Below are positions 8,748 through 16,296 of a stretch of 64,000 nt of DNA, in pieces (the stretch's first letter is position 1; every line of letters begins with the position of its first letter). Under the pieces are notes generated by a model. It saw nothing but the letters and a program-made list of their open reading frames with translations. It did not search any database and was not told the DNA's origin. The stretch comes from Actinokineospora auranticolor. GTDB taxonomy: Bacteria; Actinomycetota; Actinomycetes; Mycobacteriales; Pseudonocardiaceae. Made by a program: the position numbers and the translations under genes. The stretch lies in assembly GCF_002934265.1 (NCBI RefSeq), contig NZ_PTIX01000008.1, positions 248,001 to 312,000 of the forward strand, read 5' to 3'.

Positions 8748-9776
8748 ATGACCGAGAACCCGACCACCTCGTCGCCCGGCGTACGGCTGCGGACCCACGT
8801 CCGCTTCTCCGCCGACGACCTCCCGCCGGACTGGGACGAGCTGGCCGCGGACCTCGACGCCCCGGTCTTCCACACCATCGGGTTCATGCGCGCCTACGAG
8901 CACAACCCGGTGCAGAGCATCGCGCGCCCACGCTACGTCGAGGTGCGCGACCGCGAGGGCGCGCTGCTGGCCGCCGCCCCCGCCTACATCCAGGGCGACC
9001 CGCTGAGCGTGCTCGGGCTGGCGGAGGGCGAGTCGGCGTTCCTGTCGCCGATGTGGCACTGCCCCGGGGCGCGGGTGCTCGCCCGGGACGAGTGGTCGCT
9101 GCGCGCGCTGTGCGCGGAGCTGGGGAAGCAGGCGGCGGAGGTCGGGTGCGCGCGGTGGGCGTTCATCAACGTCGAGGAGCGGTCGCCCGCCGCGGCGGCG
9201 CTCGTGCGCGCGGGCTCGCGGTCGACCGTCCTGGTACCGCGGTGGGTGCTGCACCGGGACCAGGCCCCGGACCTGCCGACCTACCTGGCCTCCCTGCGGA
9301 GTTCGATGCGCCGCGAGTTCGCCCGGCACCTGCGGCGCGCGGCCGACCACGGCGCGCGCAGCCTCGTGCACCGCGCGGACTACCCCGGCCTGCCCGCGCT
9401 CATGGAGTTCGTCGCGGCCACCGCGACCAAGGCGGGGTCCCCGAAGTACTACAACCCGCCTAAGCTGGCGGCGTTCCTGCGCGAACTGGGGGAACCGGTC
9501 CGGGTGCTGGAGGTCCAGGACCGCGACGGCGCGACGCTGTCGGTGGGGGTGTCGTTCCTGGAGCGCAAGCGGCTGCAGTACTGGGCCGCGGGCTACCTGC
9601 GCGACCGGCCGGAGCTCGGGTTCAGCCCGTACTACCGGATGTGGGGCGACATGCTCGAACTCATGTGGTCGACCGACGTCGAGGTCGCCGAGTGCGGCAG
9701 GCTCAACGAGCCGTTCAAGGTCCGGATGGGACTGTCCCCCAGGCACCAGGTCGCCTTGCTGGGGCCAGGCTCGTGA
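8748..9776 (+). CDS. FemAB-like / GNAT-fold aminoacyl or acyl transferase 1
   Basis: 342 residues of the Acetyltransf_6/FemAB-like superfamily, two tandem GNAT folds. FHTIGFMRAYE near residue 45 and the C-terminal GFSPYYRMWGDMLELM helix are typical. Relatives use aminoacyl-tRNA to add amino acids, in cell-wall crossbridges and in phosphonopeptides (DhpH C-domain and DhpK of dehydrophos). A GGAGGAGCC site precedes the ATG and 67 bp separate it from the dehydrogenase. The pairing with a second member suggests two sequential peptide-bond or acyl additions to an amino phosphonate. The donor is not predictable. Confidence 0.8.
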   Translation: MTENPTTSSPGVRLRTHVRFSADDLPPDWDELAADLDAPVFHTIGFMRAYEHNPVQSIARPRYVEVRDREGALLAAAPAYIQGDPLSVLGLAEGESAFLSPMWHCPGARVLARDEWSLRALCAELGKQAAEVGCARWAFINVEERSPAAAALVRAGSRSTVLVPRWVLHRDQAPDLPTYLASLRSSMRREFARHLRRAADHGARSLVHRADYPGLPALMEFVAATATKAGSPKYYNPPKLAAFLRELGEPVRVLEVQDRDGATLSVGVSFLERKRLQYWAAGYLRDRPELGFSPYYRMWGDMLELMWSTDVEVAECGRLNEPFKVRMGLSPRHQVALLGPGS

Positions 9777-10957
9777 CAGCGGCCGCGCCGCGCGGTGACA
9801 CCCGGTTCGACATCACCGAGTGCGACCCGCGCGAGACCCCCGCGCAGTGGGACGCCATGGTGCCCGACACCGGTATCGGCTTCTACTCGTCCCGGTCCTG
9901 GAACCTCGCCATGCGCGGGCAGAACGGGGCGCGGGAGAGCGCGGTGGTGGTCCGCGCCTGCGGCGAGCTGCGCGCGGTCGTGCCCGTGTACCGCTACACC
10001 AGCGGCCCGGCCAACGCGCACCTGCACCCGGGGGCGCTGTTCGGCGGCGTGGGCGTGGACGACCCCGCCGCCCGCCGGTGGGAGCCGGTCACCGTCGTCG
10101 GCAGCGCCTCCGGCTACGGCACCGCCCCGGCGGGCACCGGGGACCTCGCGGGCTGGGCCGCCGCGGTGGCGCGGGTCGCCGACGCGGCGCGCGGGACGGT
10201 CGTCGTGCCGCACCTCACCGAGGCGGACGTGGCCAGGGTGCGCCACCACCTGCCGGACCTGCCGGTGCTGCTGACCGCGGTGCGCGTGCACGTGCCGCTG
10301 CCGCGCGCCACCGAGGCGGAGTACGAGGCGCTGCTGCGCCCCCGCACCAGGGAACTGGTCCGCCGGGAACGGCGGCTGCTGGCCCGGGGTGGGCGGGTGG
10401 TGCGGGTCGAGCCCATCACCGAGGACAACGTCGTCGAACTCGCCCGCCTGCAGACCAACACCCAGCGCAGGCACGGCAGCTACGGCGACGTCGCGCTGTT
10501 CGTCGACCGGTACCGGCGGATCCGCTCGGTGTTCGGCGACGCGCTGCTCGCCTTCGTGTGCAGGCACGAGGACCAGGCCGTGGGGTTCATGTCCTGCGTG
10601 GCGCGCGGTACCGCGCTCATCGGCCGCTCCGTCGGGCTCGACTACGCGCGGGTCGGCCGCCACGCCGAGTACTTCAACCTGATGGTCCACGAACCCGTGC
10701 GGTACGGCCTGCGGCACGGCGCGCGCCACCTCGACCTCGGCGTGGCCGGGTACGAGCAGAAGCTGCGGCGCGGCGGTGTGCCGGTTCCCGTGTGGTCGGT
10801 GCTGCTCCGCCCGCCGCCGGGGTGGTCCGCGGCGAGGGAGGTCGCGCACAACCGGGCCACCGCGCGGTCGCTGCTCGGTGAACTCGGCGAGCAGTGCCCA
10901 CCGGAGGTCGCCGCGGACCTGGCCCGGGTCGTCGATCGGGGGACGGTCGGTCGATGA
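9773..10957 (+). CDS. FemAB-like / GNAT-fold aminoacyl or acyl transferase 2
   Basis: 394 residues, same superfamily as the preceding gene but diverged. IGFYSSRSWNLAM near residue 35 is the equivalent of the substrate-entry helix. GFMSCVARGTALIGRSVGLD and the terminal HLDLGVAGYEQKLRRG form the second GNAT half. The GTG start overlaps the previous stop (GTGA) and its own stop overlaps the transporter start (ATGA), so production is stoichiometric with transferase 1. It probably carries out the second aminoacylation of the phosphonate product. Confidence 0.8.
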   Translation: MTAAAPRGDTRFDITECDPRETPAQWDAMVPDTGIGFYSSRSWNLAMRGQNGARESAVVVRACGELRAVVPVYRYTSGPANAHLHPGALFGGVGVDDPAARRWEPVTVVGSASGYGTAPAGTGDLAGWAAAVARVADAARGTVVVPHLTEADVARVRHHLPDLPVLLTAVRVHVPLPRATEAEYEALLRPRTRELVRRERRLLARGGRVVRVEPITEDNVVELARLQTNTQRRHGSYGDVALFVDRYRRIRSVFGDALLAFVCRHEDQAVGFMSCVARGTALIGRSVGLDYARVGRHAEYFNLMVHEPVRYGLRHGARHLDLGVAGYEQKLRRGGVPVPVWSVLLRPPPGWSAAREVAHNRATARSLLGELGEQCPPEVAADLARVVDRGTVGR

Positions 10958-12180
10958 ACCGCGACCGCGCGTTCGCGCTGCTGCTCGGCACCCGCGTGCT
11001 GTCCACGCTGTGCACCGGGCTCGACCTGGTCGTGTTCGGCTGGTTGGTGATCGTGGTCGGCGGCACGCCGGTGGCGCTGGCCGCGATGGCCGCGCTCAAC
11101 GCGGCGGCGGGCATCCCGGCGGCGTTCTTCGGCGGGCCGCTCATCGACCGCTACTCGCGGCGCGCGGTGACCGCGGTGACCGAGGCGGCGCGGATCCCGG
11201 CGGTCGCGGTGATCCCGGTGCTGGCCGCGTCCGGTCAGCTGCAGACCTGGCACCTGCTCGTGGCCTCCGCCTGGGTCAACGGGCTGTACTCGCTCTCGTC
11301 GGCCAGCTACGGCGCGCTGCTCCCGCAGCTGTTCGACCGGGCGGCGCTGTTGCGCGCCAACGGTTTGTGGCAGGCCGCGTCGCAGGTGGGGGTGTTCATC
11401 GGGGCGGCGGTCGCGGGCGCGGCCGTGTCCCTGCTCGGCGAGGCCGACCCGCTGCTGCTCGGCGCCGGGGGCCGGGTGCTGACCACCGCGGGGCTGCTCG
11501 TGGTCAGCCTGCCCGCGGTGGCCGGGGTGGCGCGGCGGCGCACCGCGGGGCTGCTGTTCCGGGACATGGCCGAGGCGTGGGGTGTGCTGCGGGGACGGCC
11601 CGCCCTGCTGTGGACGACGCTGTTCGTCGCGGTGCCGGGCAGCCTCATCTCCGGCATCAACGCGGTGCTGCCCGCTTTCGTCAAGGACGACAACCACATG
11701 GACGCCGCGGCCTACGGGTTGATCGAGGCGGCCTGGGGGGTCGGCGCGTTCGTCGTCGGACTGGTGCTGGCGCGGATGGCACCACCGCGCGAGGGCACCC
11801 GTCTGCTGGCGGGGTCGCTGGCGGTCACCGGCGCGACCGTCGCCCTGCTGGCGGCGGCGCGCGACCTGCCGTGGTCGATGGCCCTCGCGGCGGTCGTCGG
11901 CGCGGCCGCCCTCGGGTCGCTGGTGCTGTTCCGCGCGCACGCGCAGGCCGAGGCGCCCCCGGAGCACACCGGCCGGATCCTGGCCGTGTCCCAGTTGGTG
12001 CTGTCGGCCGTGCTGCTGGTGCTGGCGCTCGGGCTGGGCGCGCTGATGGCGGTGGTGGCCGTGCGGGTGGTGATCGTGGTGTGGGGGGTGGCGATCGCGG
12101 GCTGCGCGCTGCTGCTGCGGCGCCTGCTGCGCCCCGCGCCGGGTAGGGATCAAGTCGGACAACCAGGGGAGAAAAGGTGA
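10954..12180 (+). CDS. MFS transporter, probable phosphonate exporter
   Basis: 408-residue major-facilitator protein with about twelve hydrophobic segments. The loop 2-3 motif appears as GGPLIDRYSRRAV. It resembles enterobactin-exporter/MFS_3-type drug efflux proteins. Its location inside the operon, with 4-bp overlaps on both sides, argues for export of the finished phosphonate and self-protection. The ATG at 10954 is preferred over an upstream GTG because it gives the tight overlap and places the first helix at the N-terminus. Confidence 0.88.
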   Translation: MNRDRAFALLLGTRVLSTLCTGLDLVVFGWLVIVVGGTPVALAAMAALNAAAGIPAAFFGGPLIDRYSRRAVTAVTEAARIPAVAVIPVLAASGQLQTWHLLVASAWVNGLYSLSSASYGALLPQLFDRAALLRANGLWQAASQVGVFIGAAVAGAAVSLLGEADPLLLGAGGRVLTTAGLLVVSLPAVAGVARRRTAGLLFRDMAEAWGVLRGRPALLWTTLFVAVPGSLISGINAVLPAFVKDDNHMDAAAYGLIEAAWGVGAFVVGLVLARMAPPREGTRLLAGSLAVTGATVALLAAARDLPWSMALAAVVGAAALGSLVLFRAHAQAEAPPEHTGRILAVSQLVLSAVLLVLALGLGALMAVVAVRVVIVVWGVAIAGCALLLRRLLRPAPGRDQVGQPGEKR

Positions 12181-12869
12181 AGGGTTCGCTCAGTGTCAAC
12201 CAGCCGGTGGTGCGGCAGGCGCTCAACTCGTACTTCTTGCGCGCCAGTGGAAAGCAGAACCGGTTCCGGATAATGTCGCCGTACGAGCTGTTCCCCCAGG
12301 CCCGGGCCCTGGAGGCGCGCTACGACCAGGTGAAGGCGGAGGTCGAGGCGCTGGTCCGCGCCCGCGGGTTGGCCCGCTACGCCGACATAGACCCGATCCG
12401 CGCCGCCGAGGTGTCCACCGACTGGCGGCTGTACTACGCGTACATGCTCGGCGTGCCGAACCCGATGGCGTACCGGGACTGCCCCACCGTCGTCTCCTTC
12501 GCCGAGAACACCCCGAGCGTCGTGAACGCCTTCATCTCGGTACTGGAACCGGGCGTCGGCCTCAAGGCGCACTGCGGCCCCTATGCGGGCATCCTGCGCT
12601 ACCACCTGGCCCTCTCGGTCCCCACCGAGAACCCCCCGAGCCTGCGCGTGGGCTCCGAGTACCACACCTGGCGCGAACGCGAGAGCATCCTGATCGATGA
12701 CACCTTCGAGCACGAGGTGCACAACACCAGCGACGAACCGCGGGTGGTGCTGATCGTCGACATCCGGCGCCCCATGGGTTTTGTCCGGGACAGGGTGAAC
12801 ATCGCCAGCCTCCGCCTCAAGCGGAAGTGGTCCGACCAGTACCTGCAGGGGTCCACCGGCGACATCTGA
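12177..12869 (+). CDS. Aspartyl/asparaginyl beta-hydroxylase-type dioxygenase
   Basis: 230-residue cupin-fold Fe(II)/2OG enzyme of the Asp_Arg_Hydrox family. LKAHCGPYAGILRYHLAL (129-146) contains the first iron histidine H132 and R141. IDDTFEHEVHN (173-183) contains H179, and R189 is placed for 2-oxoglutarate. Bacterial members hydroxylate free or carrier-bound Asp, Asn, His or Pro-type residues. As the last gene of the phosphonate operon (GTGA overlap with the transporter) it may hydroxylate an amino acid building block or the peptide part of the product. Confidence 0.87.
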   Translation: MKGSLSVNQPVVRQALNSYFLRASGKQNRFRIMSPYELFPQARALEARYDQVKAEVEALVRARGLARYADIDPIRAAEVSTDWRLYYAYMLGVPNPMAYRDCPTVVSFAENTPSVVNAFISVLEPGVGLKAHCGPYAGILRYHLALSVPTENPPSLRVGSEYHTWRERESILIDDTFEHEVHNTSDEPRVVLIVDIRRPMGFVRDRVNIASLRLKRKWSDQYLQGSTGDI

Positions 12870-12966
12870 GCCGGCCAGGGGCGTACCAACCCCCGGCGGT
12901 GTGCTGCTCGGGGCATCCGGCAAAGCTCGCTGCGGCCGGCTTGGCCACCGCGCGCTGGTGGCTGAC

Positions 12967-13008
12967 GCCGTGCTCGGCGGAGGAGGCAACTCCGCCGCCG
13001 AGCACGGC
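12967..13008. terminator. Bidirectional terminator at the end of the phosphonate operon
   Basis: A perfect 14-bp stem (12967-12980 with 12995-13008) with a 14-nt loop lies between convergent stop codons at 12869 and 13016. Confidence 0.75.
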
Positions 13009-13015
13009 ACGGTGG

Positions 13016-13738
13016 TCAGTACGCGAACGCCTGGATCTCGTTGACGCGGGCGATGGAGGGCACGTTGGTGGAACCCACCTTGACGAGCACGCGGACGCCC
13101 CTGGTGTTGCGGGCGCCGAACCAGGACTTCACGACCGTGTTCGTGTTGTTGTTGTAGGTGGCCACGGTGTCCCACGACCGGCCGTTCTCGCTGAGCAGCT
13201 GGATGTCGAAGTCGCGGGTTTCCAGCCCCAGGGAGTTGTAGACGGCCACGTGGCTGACGCTGCGCAGGTCGTTCCAGGTGACGGCGACCCACTCGGGGTT
13301 GTCCATGGAGCGGTTGGCGCTCATCCAGGCGTACTGGCAGTTGCTCGCGGTGCCGGTGTTGCCGTCGTTCACCTTCGCGGGCGTGTAGTACTGCGTGTAG
13401 TTCGACGACGACCGGGCCACCCCGGACAGGGCGAAGTTCTCACCCGGGTACGGCGGGCGCGGCGGCATGGTGCTGCTGGGCTGCGTCGAGGTCTCGGCGG
13501 GGGCGAGGTAGGTCGTGCCGGACGGCGGGCTCGACGGCGGCCCCTGGTAGCAGGGGTCCCACGTGCCGGTGGTCGACGGCGGTGAGCTGGGCGGGGTCGT
13601 GGTGACGGTGGTGCTCGAACCGGTGGTCGCCGCCTGGCCCGCGGCGGCCGCCGGGACGAGCACGACGGCGGTGAAGATTCCCGCGCTCGCCAGCGCCAGG
13701 GCGGCGGGCAGCGCGTGTCTGCGGTTGAAGAAGCGCAC
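13016..13738 (-). CDS. Secreted protein with F5/8 type C (discoidin/CBM32-like) domain
   Basis: 240 residues. Residues 1-33 are a Sec signal peptide ending in AAA/AAG. Residues 35-95 are a Ser/Thr/Pro linker with two Cys-free PPSSPP stretches. Residues 100-240 form a discoidin jelly roll, with NFALSGVARSSS, AKVNDGNTGT, WVAVTWNDLRSVSHVAVYN and the closing SIARVNEIQAF strand. Such domains bind cell-surface or plant polysaccharides. No catalytic domain is attached, so it is a free binding module. The GTG start has AGGAACC upstream, and a TAGCTT -10 box on the minus strand lies near 13770. Confidence 0.82.
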   Translation of the reverse strand: MRFFNRRHALPAALALASAGIFTAVVLVPAAAAGQAATTGSSTTVTTTPPSSPPSTTGTWDPCYQGPPSSPPSGTTYLAPAETSTQPSSTMPPRPPYPGENFALSGVARSSSNYTQYYTPAKVNDGNTGTASNCQYAWMSANRSMDNPEWVAVTWNDLRSVSHVAVYNSLGLETRDFDIQLLSENGRSWDTVATYNNNTNTVVKSWFGARNTRGVRVLVKVGSTNVPSIARVNEIQAFAY

Positions 13739-13926
13739 CGGGGGTTCCTCTCGATCAGGGACGACGGGTGAAAGCTACCGAAAACGGCCACATTCGAGAA
13801 TCCTTTGTATTTTCGGCCAGTAATCCACAAACGCGATTGTCGAAATGTGCGAAGCCGGTGGCACGGCGGGCCGAATCAGCCATTCGGGGGAGTAGTCCGG
13901 GATGTGGGAACGACGACCGACCGCCC

Positions 13927-13932
13927 TAGGCT
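13927..13932 (+). promoter_or_regulatory. -10 box of a probable leaderless promoter
   Basis: TAGGCT ends 6 nt before the GTG at 13939 and no ribosome-binding site precedes that GTG, so transcription should begin at or very near the start codon. The -35 is not clear. Confidence 0.45.
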
Positions 13933-13938
13933 GCTGAC

Positions 13939-14952
13939 GTGACCCCCGCGCTCCCGGTCCTGGACCTCTCCCGCTTCCGCGCCGCCCCCGAGGACCGCGC
14001 GGCGTTCCTCGACGAACTCCGGCACGCGGCGCACCACGTCGGGTTCTTCTACGTCACCGGGCACGGGATGCCCGATGAGGTGGTGGACGGGGTCTTCGCC
14101 GTCGCGCGGGCGTTCTTCGCGTTGCCGGTCGAGGACCGGTTGGCCATCGAGAACGTCAACTCGCCGCAGTTCCGGGGGTACACGCGGACCGGGCAGGAGT
14201 TGACGAACGGGGTGGCGGACTGGCGGGAGCAGCTCGACATCGGGCCCGAGCGGGCGGCGCTCGAACTCGGGCCGTCCGACCCGGTGTGGCAGCGGCTGGT
14301 CGGGCCCAACCAGTGGCCCGCCGCGCTGCCCGAGCTGCGGGAGACCGTGCTCCGCTGGCAGGCGGAGGCGCTGCGGATCAGCCGGGAGCTGCTGCGGGCG
14401 CTGGCCCTGGTGCTGGGGCAGGACGAGGCGTACTTCGACCGGTGGTTCGACGAGGAGGCCGCCTCGCACACCAAGGTCGTGCGGTACCCGGGGCGGGCGG
14501 CGCCGGAGGTCGACCAGGGGGTCGGCGCGCACAAGGACTACGGGTACCTGGCGCTGCTCCAGCAGGACGACATAGGTGGACTCCAGGTCCAGGACTCCGA
14601 CGGCGGCTGGATCGACGCCACCCCCGTCCCCGGCACGTTCGTGGTCAACATCGGCGAGATGCTGGAGATCGCGACCCGGGGCTACCTGGTGGCGACCCGG
14701 CACCGGGTGGTGAGCCCGGCCGTCGGCGTGGACCGGTACTCGATCCCGTACTTCCTCAGCCCCCGGCTGGACGCGGTCGTCGAGGCCATCGAGCTCCCGG
14801 CGGACCTCGCCGGGCAGGCGCGCGGGGTCAGCCAGGACGCCGACAACCCGCTGCTGGCGGCGTTCGGGGAGAACGCGCTGGTCGGCTGGCTGCGGTCGCA
14901 CCCGAAGGTGGCCCAGCGCTGGTGGGCCGACGTGCAGGCGGAGCGCGCGTGA
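13939..14952 (+). CDS. Isopenicillin-N-synthase-like Fe(II) oxygenase
   Basis: 337 residues of the 2OG-Fe(II)/IPNS-like family. The N-terminal DIOX_N domain is seen as PVLDLSRFR and VGFFYVTGHGM. HKDYGYLALLQQDDIGGLQV contains the HxD pair, ATRHRVVSP the second histidine, and RYSIPYFLSP the R-x-S that binds 2-oxoglutarate. It overlaps the next gene by 4 bp. Bacterial homologues act on small molecules in secondary or one-carbon/sulfur metabolism. The substrate is unknown; coupling to a sulfhydrylase hints at a sulfur-containing amino acid. Confidence 0.88.
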   Translation: MTPALPVLDLSRFRAAPEDRAAFLDELRHAAHHVGFFYVTGHGMPDEVVDGVFAVARAFFALPVEDRLAIENVNSPQFRGYTRTGQELTNGVADWREQLDIGPERAALELGPSDPVWQRLVGPNQWPAALPELRETVLRWQAEALRISRELLRALALVLGQDEAYFDRWFDEEAASHTKVVRYPGRAAPEVDQGVGAHKDYGYLALLQQDDIGGLQVQDSDGGWIDATPVPGTFVVNIGEMLEIATRGYLVATRHRVVSPAVGVDRYSIPYFLSPRLDAVVEAIELPADLAGQARGVSQDADNPLLAAFGENALVGWLRSHPKVAQRWWADVQAERA

Positions 14953-16235
14953 GCGAGTGGGGTTTCACCACCAGGCAGGTGCACGCCGGGGCGCGGCCCG
15001 ACCCGACGACCGGGGCGCGCGCCACGCCCATCCACCAGACCACGTCCTTCACCTTCACCGACGCGCGCCACGCGGCCGAGGTGTTCGCGTTGCGGGACCT
15101 GGAGTCCTACGCCTACACCCGCCTCGCCAACCCCACCACGGCCGTGGTGGAGGAGCGCGTCGCCGACCTCGAGGGCGGGGTCGCGGCGGTCGCCGTGGCC
15201 AGCGGGCAGGCCGCGACGGCGTTGGCGCTGTTCAACCTCGCGCGCGCGGGCGACCACGTCGTGTCCGCCGCGTCCCTCTACGGCGGCAGCCATGGCCTGT
15301 TGGAGCACACCTTCGCCGACTTCGGCGTCGCCGTGACCTTCGTCCGCGACCCCGATGACCTCGACGAGTGGCGCGCCGCCCTCCGCCCCGAGACCAAGGC
15401 GCTCTACGCGGAAACCGTCGGCAACCCGCGCGGCAACGTCCTCGACATCGCCGCCGTCGCGGAGGTCGCGCACGGGGCCGGGGTGCCGCTGGTGGTCGAC
15501 AACACCGTGCCCACGCCGTACCTGTGCCGCCCGCTCGAACACGGCGCGGACGTCGTCGTGCACTCCACCACCAAGTTCCTCTCCGGACACGGCACCGCCA
15601 TCGGCGGCGTCGTGGTCGACGGCGGCCGTTTCGACTTCACCGCCGAACCCGCCCGCTGGCCCGGTCTCACCGGTCCGGATCCCGCCTACCACGGCGTCGT
15701 CTTCGCCGAGGAGTTCCCGGACTTCGCCTACGCCATGCGGTTGCGCACCAGGCTGCTGCGCGACCTCGGACCCGCGGTCTCACCCATGGGCAGTTTCCTG
15801 CTCCTCAACGGGATCGAGACCCTGTCCCTGCGCCTCGACCGCCACACCGCCAACGCGGTGACCGCCGCCCGGTGGCTCGCCGAGCACCCGGCGGTGTCGG
15901 AGGTCCACTACGCCGCTCTGGCAACGAGTCCCTGGCACGGCAACGCCGAACGCTATCTCCCGCAAGGGGTCGGCGCGATCGTGGCGTTCGACCTCAAGGG
16001 CGGCTTGGACGCCGGGCTCCGCTTCGTCGACCGGCTCGACTTGTTCAGCCACTTGGCCAACATCGGCGACGTCCGCAGCCTCGTCATCCACCCCGCCTCC
16101 ACCACCCACGCCCTGCTCGCCCCGGAGCAACAGGTGATCAGCGGCGTGACACCGGGACTGGTCCGCCTCTCCATCGGCCTGGAGGGAATCGACGACATCA
16201 TCGGGGACCTGGCAACGGGGCTCGCGGCGAGTTAG
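14949..16235 (+). CDS. O-acetylhomoserine sulfhydrylase family PLP enzyme
   Basis: 428 residues of the Cys/Met metabolism PLP-dependent family. GFTTRQVHAGARPDP is the typical N-terminus, SYAYTRLANPT holds the phosphate-contacting Tyr/Arg, and HSTTKFLSGHGTAIGG holds the PLP lysine. The length and the VFAEEFPDFAYAMRLRT segment fit MetY (O-acetylhomoserine + sulfide to homocysteine) better than MetB. No metX or other methionine genes are adjacent, and the gene is translationally coupled to an oxygenase, so a specialised role is possible. Confidence 0.85.
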   Translation: MSEWGFTTRQVHAGARPDPTTGARATPIHQTTSFTFTDARHAAEVFALRDLESYAYTRLANPTTAVVEERVADLEGGVAAVAVASGQAATALALFNLARAGDHVVSAASLYGGSHGLLEHTFADFGVAVTFVRDPDDLDEWRAALRPETKALYAETVGNPRGNVLDIAAVAEVAHGAGVPLVVDNTVPTPYLCRPLEHGADVVVHSTTKFLSGHGTAIGGVVVDGGRFDFTAEPARWPGLTGPDPAYHGVVFAEEFPDFAYAMRLRTRLLRDLGPAVSPMGSFLLLNGIETLSLRLDRHTANAVTAARWLAEHPAVSEVHYAALATSPWHGNAERYLPQGVGAIVAFDLKGGLDAGLRFVDRLDLFSHLANIGDVRSLVIHPASTTHALLAPEQQVISGVTPGLVRLSIGLEGIDDIIGDLATGLAAS

Positions 16236-16259
16236 TCCACAGAGGACAATCGGGGTCGA

Positions 16260-16287
16260 CTGCCGGACCCGCGCGCGGGTCCGGCAG
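16260..16287 (+). terminator. Terminator-like hairpin reaching the next ribosome-binding site
   Basis: A perfect 12-bp stem (16260-16271 with 16276-16287) on a CGCG loop lies 25 bp after the sulfhydrylase stop. Its right arm ends in the AGGA that serves the ATG at 16297, so it can also hide that site. Confidence 0.65.
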
Positions 16288-16296
16288 GATGACCAC

